In this document: positions 48,848-55,938 of the stretch, in pieces | Layout: each line of letters begins with the position of its first letter | How positions within the stretch are numbered: position 1 is the first letter of the stretch | NCBI GenBank assembly: GCA_023369685.1 | Contig: SACZ01000002.1 | Span: 1-64,000, forward strand | Direction: 5' to 3' | Length of the DNA: 64,000 nucleotides | Source of the DNA: Prolixibacteraceae bacterium JC049 | GTDB taxonomy: Bacteria; Bacteroidota; Bacteroidia; Bacteroidales; Prolixibacteraceae | Notes under the pieces: model-generated | What the model saw: the letters and a program-made list of their open reading frames with translations, nothing else | Told to the model about the DNA's origin: nothing | Database searches by the model: none | Program-made: the position numbers and the translations under genes

Positions 48848-49672
48848 CTACTGCAAATCTCCTGTTAGAAGATCATTCAATCCATCATTTATTTGCTTGG
48901 TAAATCTATTATAGAATCGACGTGCACGCACCCCTTTCAGCCAGGTAATTCCATCGGCAGCTGAAGCCAGAAAAGCTTCATCGGCACGCAAAAGATCCTG
49001 AATATTCAACATTTGATTCTGCTCTACCTCCATCTCTAAAACACGAGCAATGGAGAGTATTTTTTCTCGTAAGATATCATGGTAGCATCCGCTATTCATT
49101 GGAGGTGTTAGTAGCTTTTTTCCTTTCACAACAAACAAATTCTGCCTTACGGCCTCGCATACTTTTCGTTCTTCATTCAGAATAATGCAATTCTGTTGTT
49201 GTTTCTTAAAATAAAATCGCTGAGCATATCCCCAAACAATTCTACTTAATGGTTCGAAACTGGATAACAGATGTACCGGTTTTAGCACCTTCTCAAATAT
49301 ATCAATCAGCTCTCCATCGGAATTAAATTCAAACTTACGAGAACTAATCGGCTGTGCTGTCACCAGCCAATCATCGTGTGAAAAATAAGCCGAAACAATA
49401 GCTCCTTTGAAGTATTTATTTTTATTCAGCATTCGGGCTACTTCTCGTTCAAAACGCGAAGCATCTCCATCTAAAATGGAAGGCAACGAAAACTCTGAGT
49501 ATTCGGCATAGAAACGAATTTGCTTTAGATGGTCGCGTAAGAAGTAAAGACGATTTTCGGCCGATCGCATACGCTCGCAGATATATGAACTCTCCCACAA
49601 ACCTGACATCAGCGGCAGTGAAAGTTCACTTCTTGGATATAAATTTCCGTTATATAATACGTATTCGGCCAT
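48848..49672 (-). CDS. Class IV aminotransferase homologue lacking the PLP lysine
   Basis: 274 residues with the class IV fold: N-terminal YVLYNGNLYPRSE, a Glu in ERKVCEAVRQNLF (Glu173), TPPMNSGCYHDILRE near 189-203. Aligning by eye to PabC-like enzymes, the Schiff-base lysine (LKHLNR in E. coli PabC) falls on Glu140 (SFEPLSR); the codon is GAA at 49255-49253. If correct, it cannot form the usual PLP aldimine and is either repurposed or inactive. Starts directly after the stop of the gmhB-like gene, last of a four-gene operon (holA, rhomboid, phosphatase, this). Confidence 0.8.
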   Translation of the reverse strand: MAEYVLYNGNLYPRSELSLPLMSGLWESSYICERMRSAENRLYFLRDHLKQIRFYAEYSEFSLPSILDGDASRFEREVARMLNKNKYFKGAIVSAYFSHDDWLVTAQPISSRKFEFNSDGELIDIFEKVLKPVHLLSSFEPLSRIVWGYAQRFYFKKQQQNCIILNEERKVCEAVRQNLFVVKGKKLLTPPMNSGCYHDILREKILSIARVLEMEVEQNQMLNIQDLLRADEAFLASAADGITWLKGVRARRFYNRFTKQINDGLNDLLTGDLQ

Positions 49673-50176
49673 CTACTTTAGCAGCTGTTCAATTGAATTT
49701 TTCCAGTTTTTATTGGCTTCTACCAATATTCCTTTTACTCCAACCATTTCTGCTGCGCCAATATCTCTTTGGCTATCACCAATCATTACCGACCGGTTCA
49801 CATCGACATGGTATCGATGAATTGCTCGTTCTATAAATAGCGATTTTGGCTTTCGACAGAAACAGTTCCCCACATGATTGTGGTGTGGACAACAATATAT
49901 CGCTTTTATTTCTATTTTCTGCCCAATGAGTGTTTTATAAATCCAAGCATTCAACTCATTCAACTCCTCTATGGAAAAATTTCCTTTGGCAACTCCTCCC
50001 TGATTCGAAATTATCACCAACTGATAGCCAGCAGAGATCAAAGCACGAAGATTTTCGAAAACACCATCTACCCACACAAAATCCTCTTTCTTCGTGGTGT
50101 AATACAATTCTGAGTTATTATTCAGAACGCCATCACGATCCAGAAATATGGTTGGTATTTTCGGAATATTATTCAT
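49673..50176 (-). CDS. HAD-IIIA phosphatase (GmhB/HisB-N-like)
   Basis: 167 residues. Motif I FLDRDGVLN (Asp13, Asp15), motif II SNQGGVAKG, a zinc-binding loop C95-H98/H99-C105-C107 (CCPHHNHVGNCFCRKP) and motif IV MIGDSQRDI (Asp134, Asp138). This is the layout of D-glycero-D-manno-heptose-1,7-bisphosphate 7-phosphatase (GmhB) and HisB-N. A heptose role is plausible for LPS assembly, but no other heptose gene is near. Three bases after the rhomboid gene. Confidence 0.88.
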   Translation of the reverse strand: MNNIPKIPTIFLDRDGVLNNNSELYYTTKKEDFVWVDGVFENLRALISAGYQLVIISNQGGVAKGNFSIEELNELNAWIYKTLIGQKIEIKAIYCCPHHNHVGNCFCRKPKSLFIERAIHRYHVDVNRSVMIGDSQRDIGAAEMVGVKGILVEANKNWKNSIEQLLK

Positions 50177-50179
50177 CTT

Positions 50180-50788
50180 CTAAATTCTTCCGAACAACTT
50201 CTCGATAAAATGAGAAAACAGCGATGAGTTAAGCAAAATGGGATAAACAAAACCAAAAACAGCACCTAAAAAGTGAGCGTCGTGCCCGATGTTGTCCACC
50301 TTCTTTTTAGCCATATGATAAGAGTAGGCCAGATAAGCTACAGCAAATACAATTCCTGGAATAGGTACTATACCGAATAGTAAAAGCTTGCTCCAAGGCT
50401 CAAAAAAGACCGCTGTAAACATTACAGAGGCAACTCCACCAGAAGCTCCAACTGCATTGTAATAATAATTATCGCGGTGTTTATACAATGAGTATAAACT
50501 TGAAAAGATAACTCCTCCAAAAAACAGCAATAAGAAATAGGCATTACTCATTCTACCAAACATATCCCCGAATGTTCTTTCTACATTCATTCCGAAAGAA
50601 TAAAGCACTAGCATGTTAATAATTAAATGCTCGTAGCTTCCATGCACAAATGCATGAGACACCAAACGATGCCACTCTTTCTTATGGTAAACACGTGAAG
50701 CATTAAACTGTAACTTCTCCATCAACGATCTGTCACGGAATGCCATAACAGATACAATTGAAGCAACAATAACTATAATTAGGGTCAT
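50180..50788 (-). CDS. Rhomboid-family intramembrane serine protease
   Basis: 202 residues, about six membrane helices. Catalytic dyad Ser116 (NAVGASGGVAS) and His172 (GHDAHFLGAVFG); His54/Asn58 (YEHLIINML) supply the oxyanion site. Cleaves transmembrane substrates within the bilayer; substrates unknown. One base after holA and three before the phosphatase, so part of the same operon. Confidence 0.92.
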   Translation of the reverse strand: MTLIIVIVASIVSVMAFRDRSLMEKLQFNASRVYHKKEWHRLVSHAFVHGSYEHLIINMLVLYSFGMNVERTFGDMFGRMSNAYFLLLFFGGVIFSSLYSLYKHRDNYYYNAVGASGGVASVMFTAVFFEPWSKLLLFGIVPIPGIVFAVAYLAYSYHMAKKKVDNIGHDAHFLGAVFGFVYPILLNSSLFSHFIEKLFGRI

Positions 50789-50789
50789 A

Positions 50790-51791
50790 TTAATGTAAGA
50801 TTTTAAAGATCAATTCTCGTTGTAAATCGGCGCTTGTTGCCGATACATTTCCAAAACCTTTTGATTTCATATCGAATTCTCGCAACAATCCAATTATCTC
50901 CACCAACTTCTTAGGAGTATAAATAGTAGCTGCTTTCTTATATGAATCAACAAAGTATGGATTTATTTGTAACGCTGAAGCCACAAAATTATTGGACTTA
51001 TTTTTCAAAAAATGGTATTTCAACAATTTCGAAAAGTAGAAATAAAGCGAACTAACTGTACGCTGAATGGGATGACTATTGCCATTTGCCCCGAAATAAT
51101 TGATGATACGATTGCACTTCAATATATTTTTTTCTCCCAAAGCATTTTGCAATTCAAAAATATTGAAGTCCTTACTTATTCCAATATTCTTCTCAATGTG
51201 ATCGGCAGTTATCTGAGTACCTTTCTCTACCAAAATAACCAGTTTGTCCAGTTCATTGGCCACCTTGCTCAAGTCCGACCCCAAATACTCGGCTAACATC
51301 ATTGCTGCCTGAGGAGTGATAGTACATCCATTAAAACTCAAGTATTTACTAATCCAAGATGGAATTTGATTATCGTAAATCTTCTTCGATTCCAGCAACA
51401 CCCCTTTTTGGTCAATCATTTTGACAAACTTCTTTCGCTTGTCAATCGACTTTTGCTTGTAGTTCAACACCAAAATCGTCGACTCCAAGGGATTTTCCAT
51501 ATAGGTCGCCAACAACTCCAGGTTCTTCACATTCTGAGCTTCTTTCACCACTACCAACTGATAAGTAGCCATCATTGGATATCGGCGAGCAATAGAAATG
51601 ATACTCTCCACATCTACATCACGTCCATAAAGAATGGTTTCATTGAAGCCTTTTTCGTTTTCAGGGAGCACATTTTCAACCATGTAATCGGTCAGTTTAT
51701 CGATAAAGTAGCTCTCTTCGCCCATAAAAAGATAAACCGGATGATAGATTTTCTTCTTTAAATTGGCCTGTATCTGTTCAAATGTCATCAT
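50790..51791 (-). CDS. holA: DNA polymerase III delta subunit
   Basis: 333 residues. Opens with FEQIQANLKKKIYHPVYLFMGEESYFID, a HolA pattern with a degenerate P-loop, then an AAA+-like fold and a C-terminal collar with SSLYFYFSKLLKYH and LIFKIL. Opens the sliding clamp within the clamp loader. Two ATGs in a row at the start. First gene of a four-gene run and divergent from the HsdR-N-like gene, an arrangement seen in other Bacteroidota. Confidence 0.92.
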   Translation of the reverse strand: MMTFEQIQANLKKKIYHPVYLFMGEESYFIDKLTDYMVENVLPENEKGFNETILYGRDVDVESIISIARRYPMMATYQLVVVKEAQNVKNLELLATYMENPLESTILVLNYKQKSIDKRKKFVKMIDQKGVLLESKKIYDNQIPSWISKYLSFNGCTITPQAAMMLAEYLGSDLSKVANELDKLVILVEKGTQITADHIEKNIGISKDFNIFELQNALGEKNILKCNRIINYFGANGNSHPIQRTVSSLYFYFSKLLKYHFLKNKSNNFVASALQINPYFVDSYKKAATIYTPKKLVEIIGLLREFDMKSKGFGNVSATSADLQRELIFKILH

Positions 51792-51904
51792 GTAAATGGC
51801 TCTTTTCCAATAATTGGAGTTGGATTAAAGTGTGTTCAAAAATTGTTTGGAAAATTATAAAAAATTAGGCTAGTTTTATCACTTCAAATGCAGAAAACCA
51901 TACC

Positions 51905-52363
51905 ATGAAGCTAAATCTTCCTCAATATCAATTTCGATTTAAACAAGAAGGTGGGAAACGATTTATTTTTGATCGCTTCCGAAAAAAATTTTTGGTACTT
52001 ACTCCAGAAGAGTGGGTTCGCCAACATTTCCTATGTTTTATGATGGAAGAGAAGCATTTTCCTCAATCGCTATTGGGAGTGGAAGTAGGCATAAAGCTCA
52101 ACTCCAATCAACTTCGATGTGATATCGTGGCCTACGACAGACAAGGTCAACCGCTAGTAATTGTGGAGTGTAAAGCACCTGAAATAAAAATCAGTCAGGA
52201 GACATTCAATCAAATTATGCGCTATAATTTCCTTCTTAAAGTTCCTTACTTAATTGTAACCAACGGAATTGCTCACTACTGTTGTAAAGTGGATTACGAA
52301 AACCAGTCGTACAGCTACCTGAAGGAAATTCCCTCTTTTGAAGAGATGCTCAACTCAAAATAA
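51905..52363 (+). CDS. Stand-alone HsdR N-terminal-like nuclease domain protein
   Basis: 152 residues matching the HSDR_N family: RFKQEGGKRFIFD, LTPEEWVRQHFL, then a PD-(D/E)XK core with the acidic residue in LRCDIVAYD and the V-E-C-K motif (LVIVECKAPEIKIS), and YNFLLKVPYLIVTNG. No helicase domain or hsdM/hsdS gene adjoins it. In Bacteroidota this gene commonly sits beside holA, suggesting a DNA-maintenance rather than a restriction role; that is inference. Confidence 0.88.
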   Translation: MKLNLPQYQFRFKQEGGKRFIFDRFRKKFLVLTPEEWVRQHFLCFMMEEKHFPQSLLGVEVGIKLNSNQLRCDIVAYDRQGQPLVIVECKAPEIKISQETFNQIMRYNFLLKVPYLIVTNGIAHYCCKVDYENQSYSYLKEIPSFEEMLNSK

Positions 52364-52521
52364 ACATTAAGCTACACTACAACTCGGAACTATCTGAAGT
52401 ATTAATCCATTTTAATAACTACTTTTGTTTCACCTGACCTGTTAGTTTACTTTCCGACCAATTTTTAAACGCTTCATCCGCAAGCATGACTTTCTCATGC
52501 CTTATTATAAACGGAATAATT

Positions 52522-53865
52522 ATGAGTAAACTCTGGAATAAAGGTTTTGCTGTAAACCAACTAATAGAAGATTTCACCGTAGGAAAAGATCGGGAAATGG
52601 ATCTTTTTCTGGCTCCATATGATGTATTGGGATCGATGGCGCATATTACCATGCTGGAATCTATTAATTTGCTTGAAAAAGAAGACTTGAAGGTACTACT
52701 TCCAGCTCTTCACGAAATATATCAATCGGCCAAAGCTAATAATTTCACCATAGAAGAAGGTGTAGAAGATGTACATTCGCAGGTAGAGATGTTACTTACC
52801 CAAAGAGTTGGAGAAGCAGGAAAGAAGATCCACAGTGGTCGTTCCAGAAACGATCAGGTTTTAGTGGACTTAAAGCTTTTCATGCGTGCCGAAATACAGG
52901 AAATAGTAGAACTTACTCACCAACTTTTTTCGTTATTAATTGAAAAAAGTGAGCAATATAAAGATACTCTCCTGCCAGGATATACCCACCTACAGGTAGC
53001 CATGCCTTCTTCATTTGGGTTATGGTTTGGAGCTTATGCCGAAAGCTTGATCGACGATTTGCATGTACTTCATTCGGGCTATAAGATATGCAATCAGAAT
53101 CCGTTGGGTTCGGCTGCGGGTTATGGTTCTTCGTTCCCATTAAACAGACAAATGACAACTGATTTGCTTGGATTCGATTCAATGAACTACAATGTGGTCT
53201 ACGCTCAAATGGGAAGAGGTAAAAGCGAAAAAATAGTTGGCTTTGGGCTGTCATCTGTAGCGGCTACACTTGGGAAATTGGCATATGATGTGTGCTTGTA
53301 CATGAGTCAAAATTTCAATTTCGTTTCGCTACCGAAGGAATTGACCACCGGCTCTAGTATTATGCCTCACAAAAAGAATCCGGATGTATTTGAACTATTG
53401 CGTTCGCACTGCAATAAGATACAAGGATTACCTGCTCAGATTTTATTAATGATTAATAACCTACCCAGTGGTTACTTCCGAGATCTTCAGTTGGTAAAAG
53501 AGTTAATTGTGCCGGCATTCGATGATTTAAAAAACTGCTTAAACATTACTTTGTTTGCCATTGAGCACATGACTGTTAATCCTGAAATTTTAAATGATCA
53601 GAAATACGATCTGCTGTTTAGTGTAGATGAAGTAAATCGTAGAGTTTTAGAAGGAGAAACATTCAGAGATGCTTACCTGAATGTGGGAAAAGAAATTATG
53701 GAGGGAAAATTCGATCCTCCTAAGAATGTTGCTCACACTCATGAAGGAAGCATTGGAAATCTTTGCAACGATAAGATTGTAGAGAAATTTGATCAACTCC
53801 TCAACGACTTTAATTTTCAAAAAACAGAGAAGGCAATTCAAGAATTGATTTCACAATCGATATAA
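52522..53865 (+). CDS. argH: Argininosuccinate lyase
   Basis: 447 residues from MSKLWNKGFAV at 52522; an open extension back to 52486 adds 12 unlikely residues. Hallmarks: HSGRSRNDQVLVDLKL, PGYTHLQVAMPSSFG, NPLGSAAGYGSSFP and the fumarase-superfamily signature GSSIMPHKKNPDVFEL (His where most have Gln). Splits argininosuccinate into arginine and fumarate. No other arginine gene in the window. A palindromic repeat region follows instead of a simple terminator. Confidence 0.96.
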   Translation: MSKLWNKGFAVNQLIEDFTVGKDREMDLFLAPYDVLGSMAHITMLESINLLEKEDLKVLLPALHEIYQSAKANNFTIEEGVEDVHSQVEMLLTQRVGEAGKKIHSGRSRNDQVLVDLKLFMRAEIQEIVELTHQLFSLLIEKSEQYKDTLLPGYTHLQVAMPSSFGLWFGAYAESLIDDLHVLHSGYKICNQNPLGSAAGYGSSFPLNRQMTTDLLGFDSMNYNVVYAQMGRGKSEKIVGFGLSSVAATLGKLAYDVCLYMSQNFNFVSLPKELTTGSSIMPHKKNPDVFELLRSHCNKIQGLPAQILLMINNLPSGYFRDLQLVKELIVPAFDDLKNCLNITLFAIEHMTVNPEILNDQKYDLLFSVDEVNRRVLEGETFRDAYLNVGKEIMEGKFDPPKNVAHTHEGSIGNLCNDKIVEKFDQLLNDFNFQKTEKAIQELISQSI

Positions 53866-53874
53866 AACAGAAAA

Positions 53875-53997
53875 GAGGCTGTCCAAAAAGTAAATTCATT
53901 TAAAATCGAACTTTCAGTTTATAACCTACTTTCGTTTTTACCCCTCCAAACCTCCCCTAAAGAGGAGGCTTAAGTCCCCTTTAGGGGATTTAGGGGT
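53875..53997. repeat. Palindromic intergenic repeat, possibly a mobile-element remnant
   Basis: Begins GAGGCTGTCCAAAAAGT (53875-53891), which resembles ends of insertion sequences. It continues with a nested palindrome: ACCCCT 53940-53945 pairs with AGGGGT 53992-53997, CCTCC 53951-53955 with GGAGG 53964-53968, and TCCCCTTTAGGGGA at 53975-53988 is a perfect hairpin. Such CCCCT/AGGGG palindromes recur between genes in many Bacteroidota. No transposase. Confidence 0.5.
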
Positions 53998-54025
53998 GAT
54001 AAACCAAGTGGTGACTTATAATCTG

Positions 54026-55255
54026 TTAGTTCAATTGGTTGAACCACAAAAGTCCACTCAACGCTGCAGGAACAATTGCATCTCCGTGATCTAATCCTTG
54101 AAGTGGGATTAGTTGCACCTTATCGGTAGCAGTTCCAGCTGCCTTCATTCCTTCAAACATTAATTGCGAACTGGTAAAAGGCACCGAAGTATCGGCTGAT
54201 CCATGAATAAAACGCACCGGAATAGTCGTCTTCCAAGGAGCCACACTATTACCAATCAACGTGCTTTTTACCGAAGAAAATTTCGCACTATTCAACCCTG
54301 TACGATACTCATCTGTAAACAAATCTGCAACAGAAGTAGTCAACTGAGCATTAATCTGATCGCCACTATTCTGACCATTGAATAGGTTAGGAACTCTTTC
54401 GGCATAAGGAGATTTAAAAATATCAGAAATAGGATTCGTGAAGTTTCCTAAACTTTTATGTGCAGCCACCATGTAAGCAATAAAATAAGGCTGTGGATAC
54501 AAAGGCAATGTAACAACCTGTTGATTTATAGCCCAAATATCATATGCACCAGCTCCACACATGGTCGCTTTTAGATTGAAGTCGTTCTTGTAGTTGGTTT
54601 CAATGGCATTATGAACAGCCAAAGTTGCCCATCCGCCTTGAGAATAACCTGCCAAGAAAAGATCTTTTGAAATATCTACCGGATTCTTCAATAACGGTTT
54701 TATTTCCTTAATCGCTTTCAACATATCCACAACTGCATCAACAGTCGATTCCTTATGGAAATATGGATGTGGAATAATATTGTCAGATGCTCCAAAACCA
54801 ATATAATCAGGAAAAGCAACTACAAAACCCGTTGTTCCTGTTAATGTCAATGCTTGATACAATGTATTGCCTGGATTAACAGTAGGCGCATTAGCATGTA
54901 ATGGGTTTGTTCCATTCTGAAAACTTACAATTGGATATTCGCCAGCTTTACTAGGGACAGCAACTAATGCTGAAGCCTGAATATCTTCGTCTTTGAATTC
55001 CGTTTTATAAACAATCTTATAAACATCCACTCCCGTTTCAATGCTTGCTGCCAACTGTGCAACATCTGGATAAGTTGCCTGAAGAACTGCAAATAACGTT
55101 TGAGCTTCGACAGTAGAATACGACTTCACTAAATCAGCTGAGACTAAATATTCTCTCTTCTCCACCGGATCAACCGGATCATTATCATCACTACATGCTG
55201 TTACAAAAAGGGCTAAAACAACAAGTAGTCCCCACAAAAATTTCATTCTATTCAT
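54026..55255 (-). CDS. Secreted lipase-like alpha/beta-hydrolase lipoprotein
   Basis: 409 residues. Lipobox VTAC (Cys21) followed by an acidic SDDNDPVDP linker, typical of surface lipoproteins in this phylum. Alpha/beta-hydrolase domain with nucleophile in LAGYSQGGWA, later IHGSADTSVPF (Asp) and GLDHGDA (His), resembling the secretory lipase (LIP) and acyl-esterase families. Hydrolyses an ester; substrate unknown. Monocistronic, with a hairpin in its upstream region. Confidence 0.88.
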   Translation of the reverse strand: MNRMKFLWGLLVVLALFVTACSDDNDPVDPVEKREYLVSADLVKSYSTVEAQTLFAVLQATYPDVAQLAASIETGVDVYKIVYKTEFKDEDIQASALVAVPSKAGEYPIVSFQNGTNPLHANAPTVNPGNTLYQALTLTGTTGFVVAFPDYIGFGASDNIIPHPYFHKESTVDAVVDMLKAIKEIKPLLKNPVDISKDLFLAGYSQGGWATLAVHNAIETNYKNDFNLKATMCGAGAYDIWAINQQVVTLPLYPQPYFIAYMVAAHKSLGNFTNPISDIFKSPYAERVPNLFNGQNSGDQINAQLTTSVADLFTDEYRTGLNSAKFSSVKSTLIGNSVAPWKTTIPVRFIHGSADTSVPFTSSQLMFEGMKAAGTATDKVQLIPLQGLDHGDAIVPAALSGLLWFNQLN

Positions 55256-55339
55256 ATCAGGTAAATTTATTAAAACAGTTTCAGTTCAATGATAGGTAAC
55301 ATCTGTTTAATATAATCGTTCATTTTAGTTAAAAAATTA

Positions 55340-55359
55340 CCCCTTACGGTCGTAAGGGG
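55340..55359 (-). promoter_or_regulatory. Perfect hairpin followed by T6, attenuator-like
   Basis: CCCCTTAC pairs with GTAAGGGG around a four-base loop. On the minus strand it is followed by TAATTTTTT, about 85 bases before the lipase start. It may be a terminator or attenuator in the leader, depending on where transcription begins. Confidence 0.4.
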
Positions 55360-55622
55360 CAATCGGGAAAAGTAAAATAGAACTATTAAAAAAAGGAAGT
55401 ATATTCAAAATTCATTAGAACTATACGTTCACAAAACAAATAAAAGCAATATGGAGAATATGGAGAAGTTTTTAGTTTCCTTTTTTTCCTTTTTTTACGT
55501 TTTTTTTTCCTGACCACTCTGATTTATAGAACAAATTACCTTTTTGTTCGTAAATTCTCATCCCTTTAAAAACAATGCAAACATCAATATATCAACAGGT
55601 AAAAACATGCAGATATTTAAAT

Positions 55623-55658
55623 AAAAAGCGATATCTTAAATAAAAAAGATACCGCTTT
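55623..55658 (-). terminator. Terminator of the GT2/GT-C/small-protein operon
   Basis: 55625-55635 pairs with 55648-55658 over 11 positions; the single imperfect pair is G.U on the minus strand, where a T-rich run follows. It lies just after the small-protein gene. Confidence 0.7.
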
Positions 55659-55683
55659 CGCTTCAAATAATATGTAGAAAAAA

Positions 55684-55938
55684 TTACTTTTTCTTCTTTC
55701 CTACAAAACGGAAAACAACAACTCCGGCAACAACTGCAACAATTGCAATTGCAGCGATCATTCCTGTGTTACTGCTCTCTTCTGCACTTTCCTCTTCTGC
55801 TGCCTGTAGAATAGGATCCATATCGTCAATTGACAATGTATCAACTACAGAATCGTCTTGAGCCATTACTTGGCTTGTAACACCTGCTCCGAACATTAAA
55901 AGTCCACTCACCATTAATGAATAAAGAAACTTTTTCAT
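55684..55938 (-). CDS. Small exported single-span protein with basic tail
   Basis: 84 residues. Signal peptide 1-26 (SQVMAQ), an acidic 30-residue stretch (DDSVVDTLSIDDMDP, EEESAEESS), one C-terminal membrane helix (about 58-77: GMIAAIAIVAVVAGVVVF) and KKKK at the end. This tripartite tail looks like a sorting signal, but no LPXTG, PEP-CTERM or Gly-Gly motif is present. Its ATG overlaps the stop of the GT-C/TPR gene (ATGA), so it is translationally coupled to it. Unknown function; perhaps a partner or carrier for the glycosylation machinery. Confidence 0.75.
   Translation of the reverse strand: MKKFLYSLMVSGLLMFGAGVTSQVMAQDDSVVDTLSIDDMDPILQAAEEESAEESSNTGMIAAIAIVAVVAGVVVFRFVGKKKK

Larger units (their letters stand above)
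55256..55683. other. Gene-free stretch upstream of the lipase-like gene
   Basis: 428 bases. Contains a perfect 8-bp hairpin at 55340-55359, an extreme pyrimidine run at about 55470-55511 on the plus strand, and the terminator of the glycan operon near its right end. Nothing coding seen. Confidence 0.6.

Noticed and set aside
51905-52363. Type I restriction-modification system
   Set aside because: Only the HsdR N-terminal-like domain is present; no motor domain, hsdM or hsdS is in the window.
52486-52521. 12-residue extension of argH
   Set aside because: MSKLWNKGF is the usual family start; the extension adds hydrophobic residues with no counterpart in the family.
55684-55938. Rhombosortase or exosortase substrate
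   Set aside because: The C-terminal helix and basic tail fit the shape, but no Gly-Gly, PEP or LPXTG motif precedes it, and the rhomboid gene is 5 kb away in another operon.
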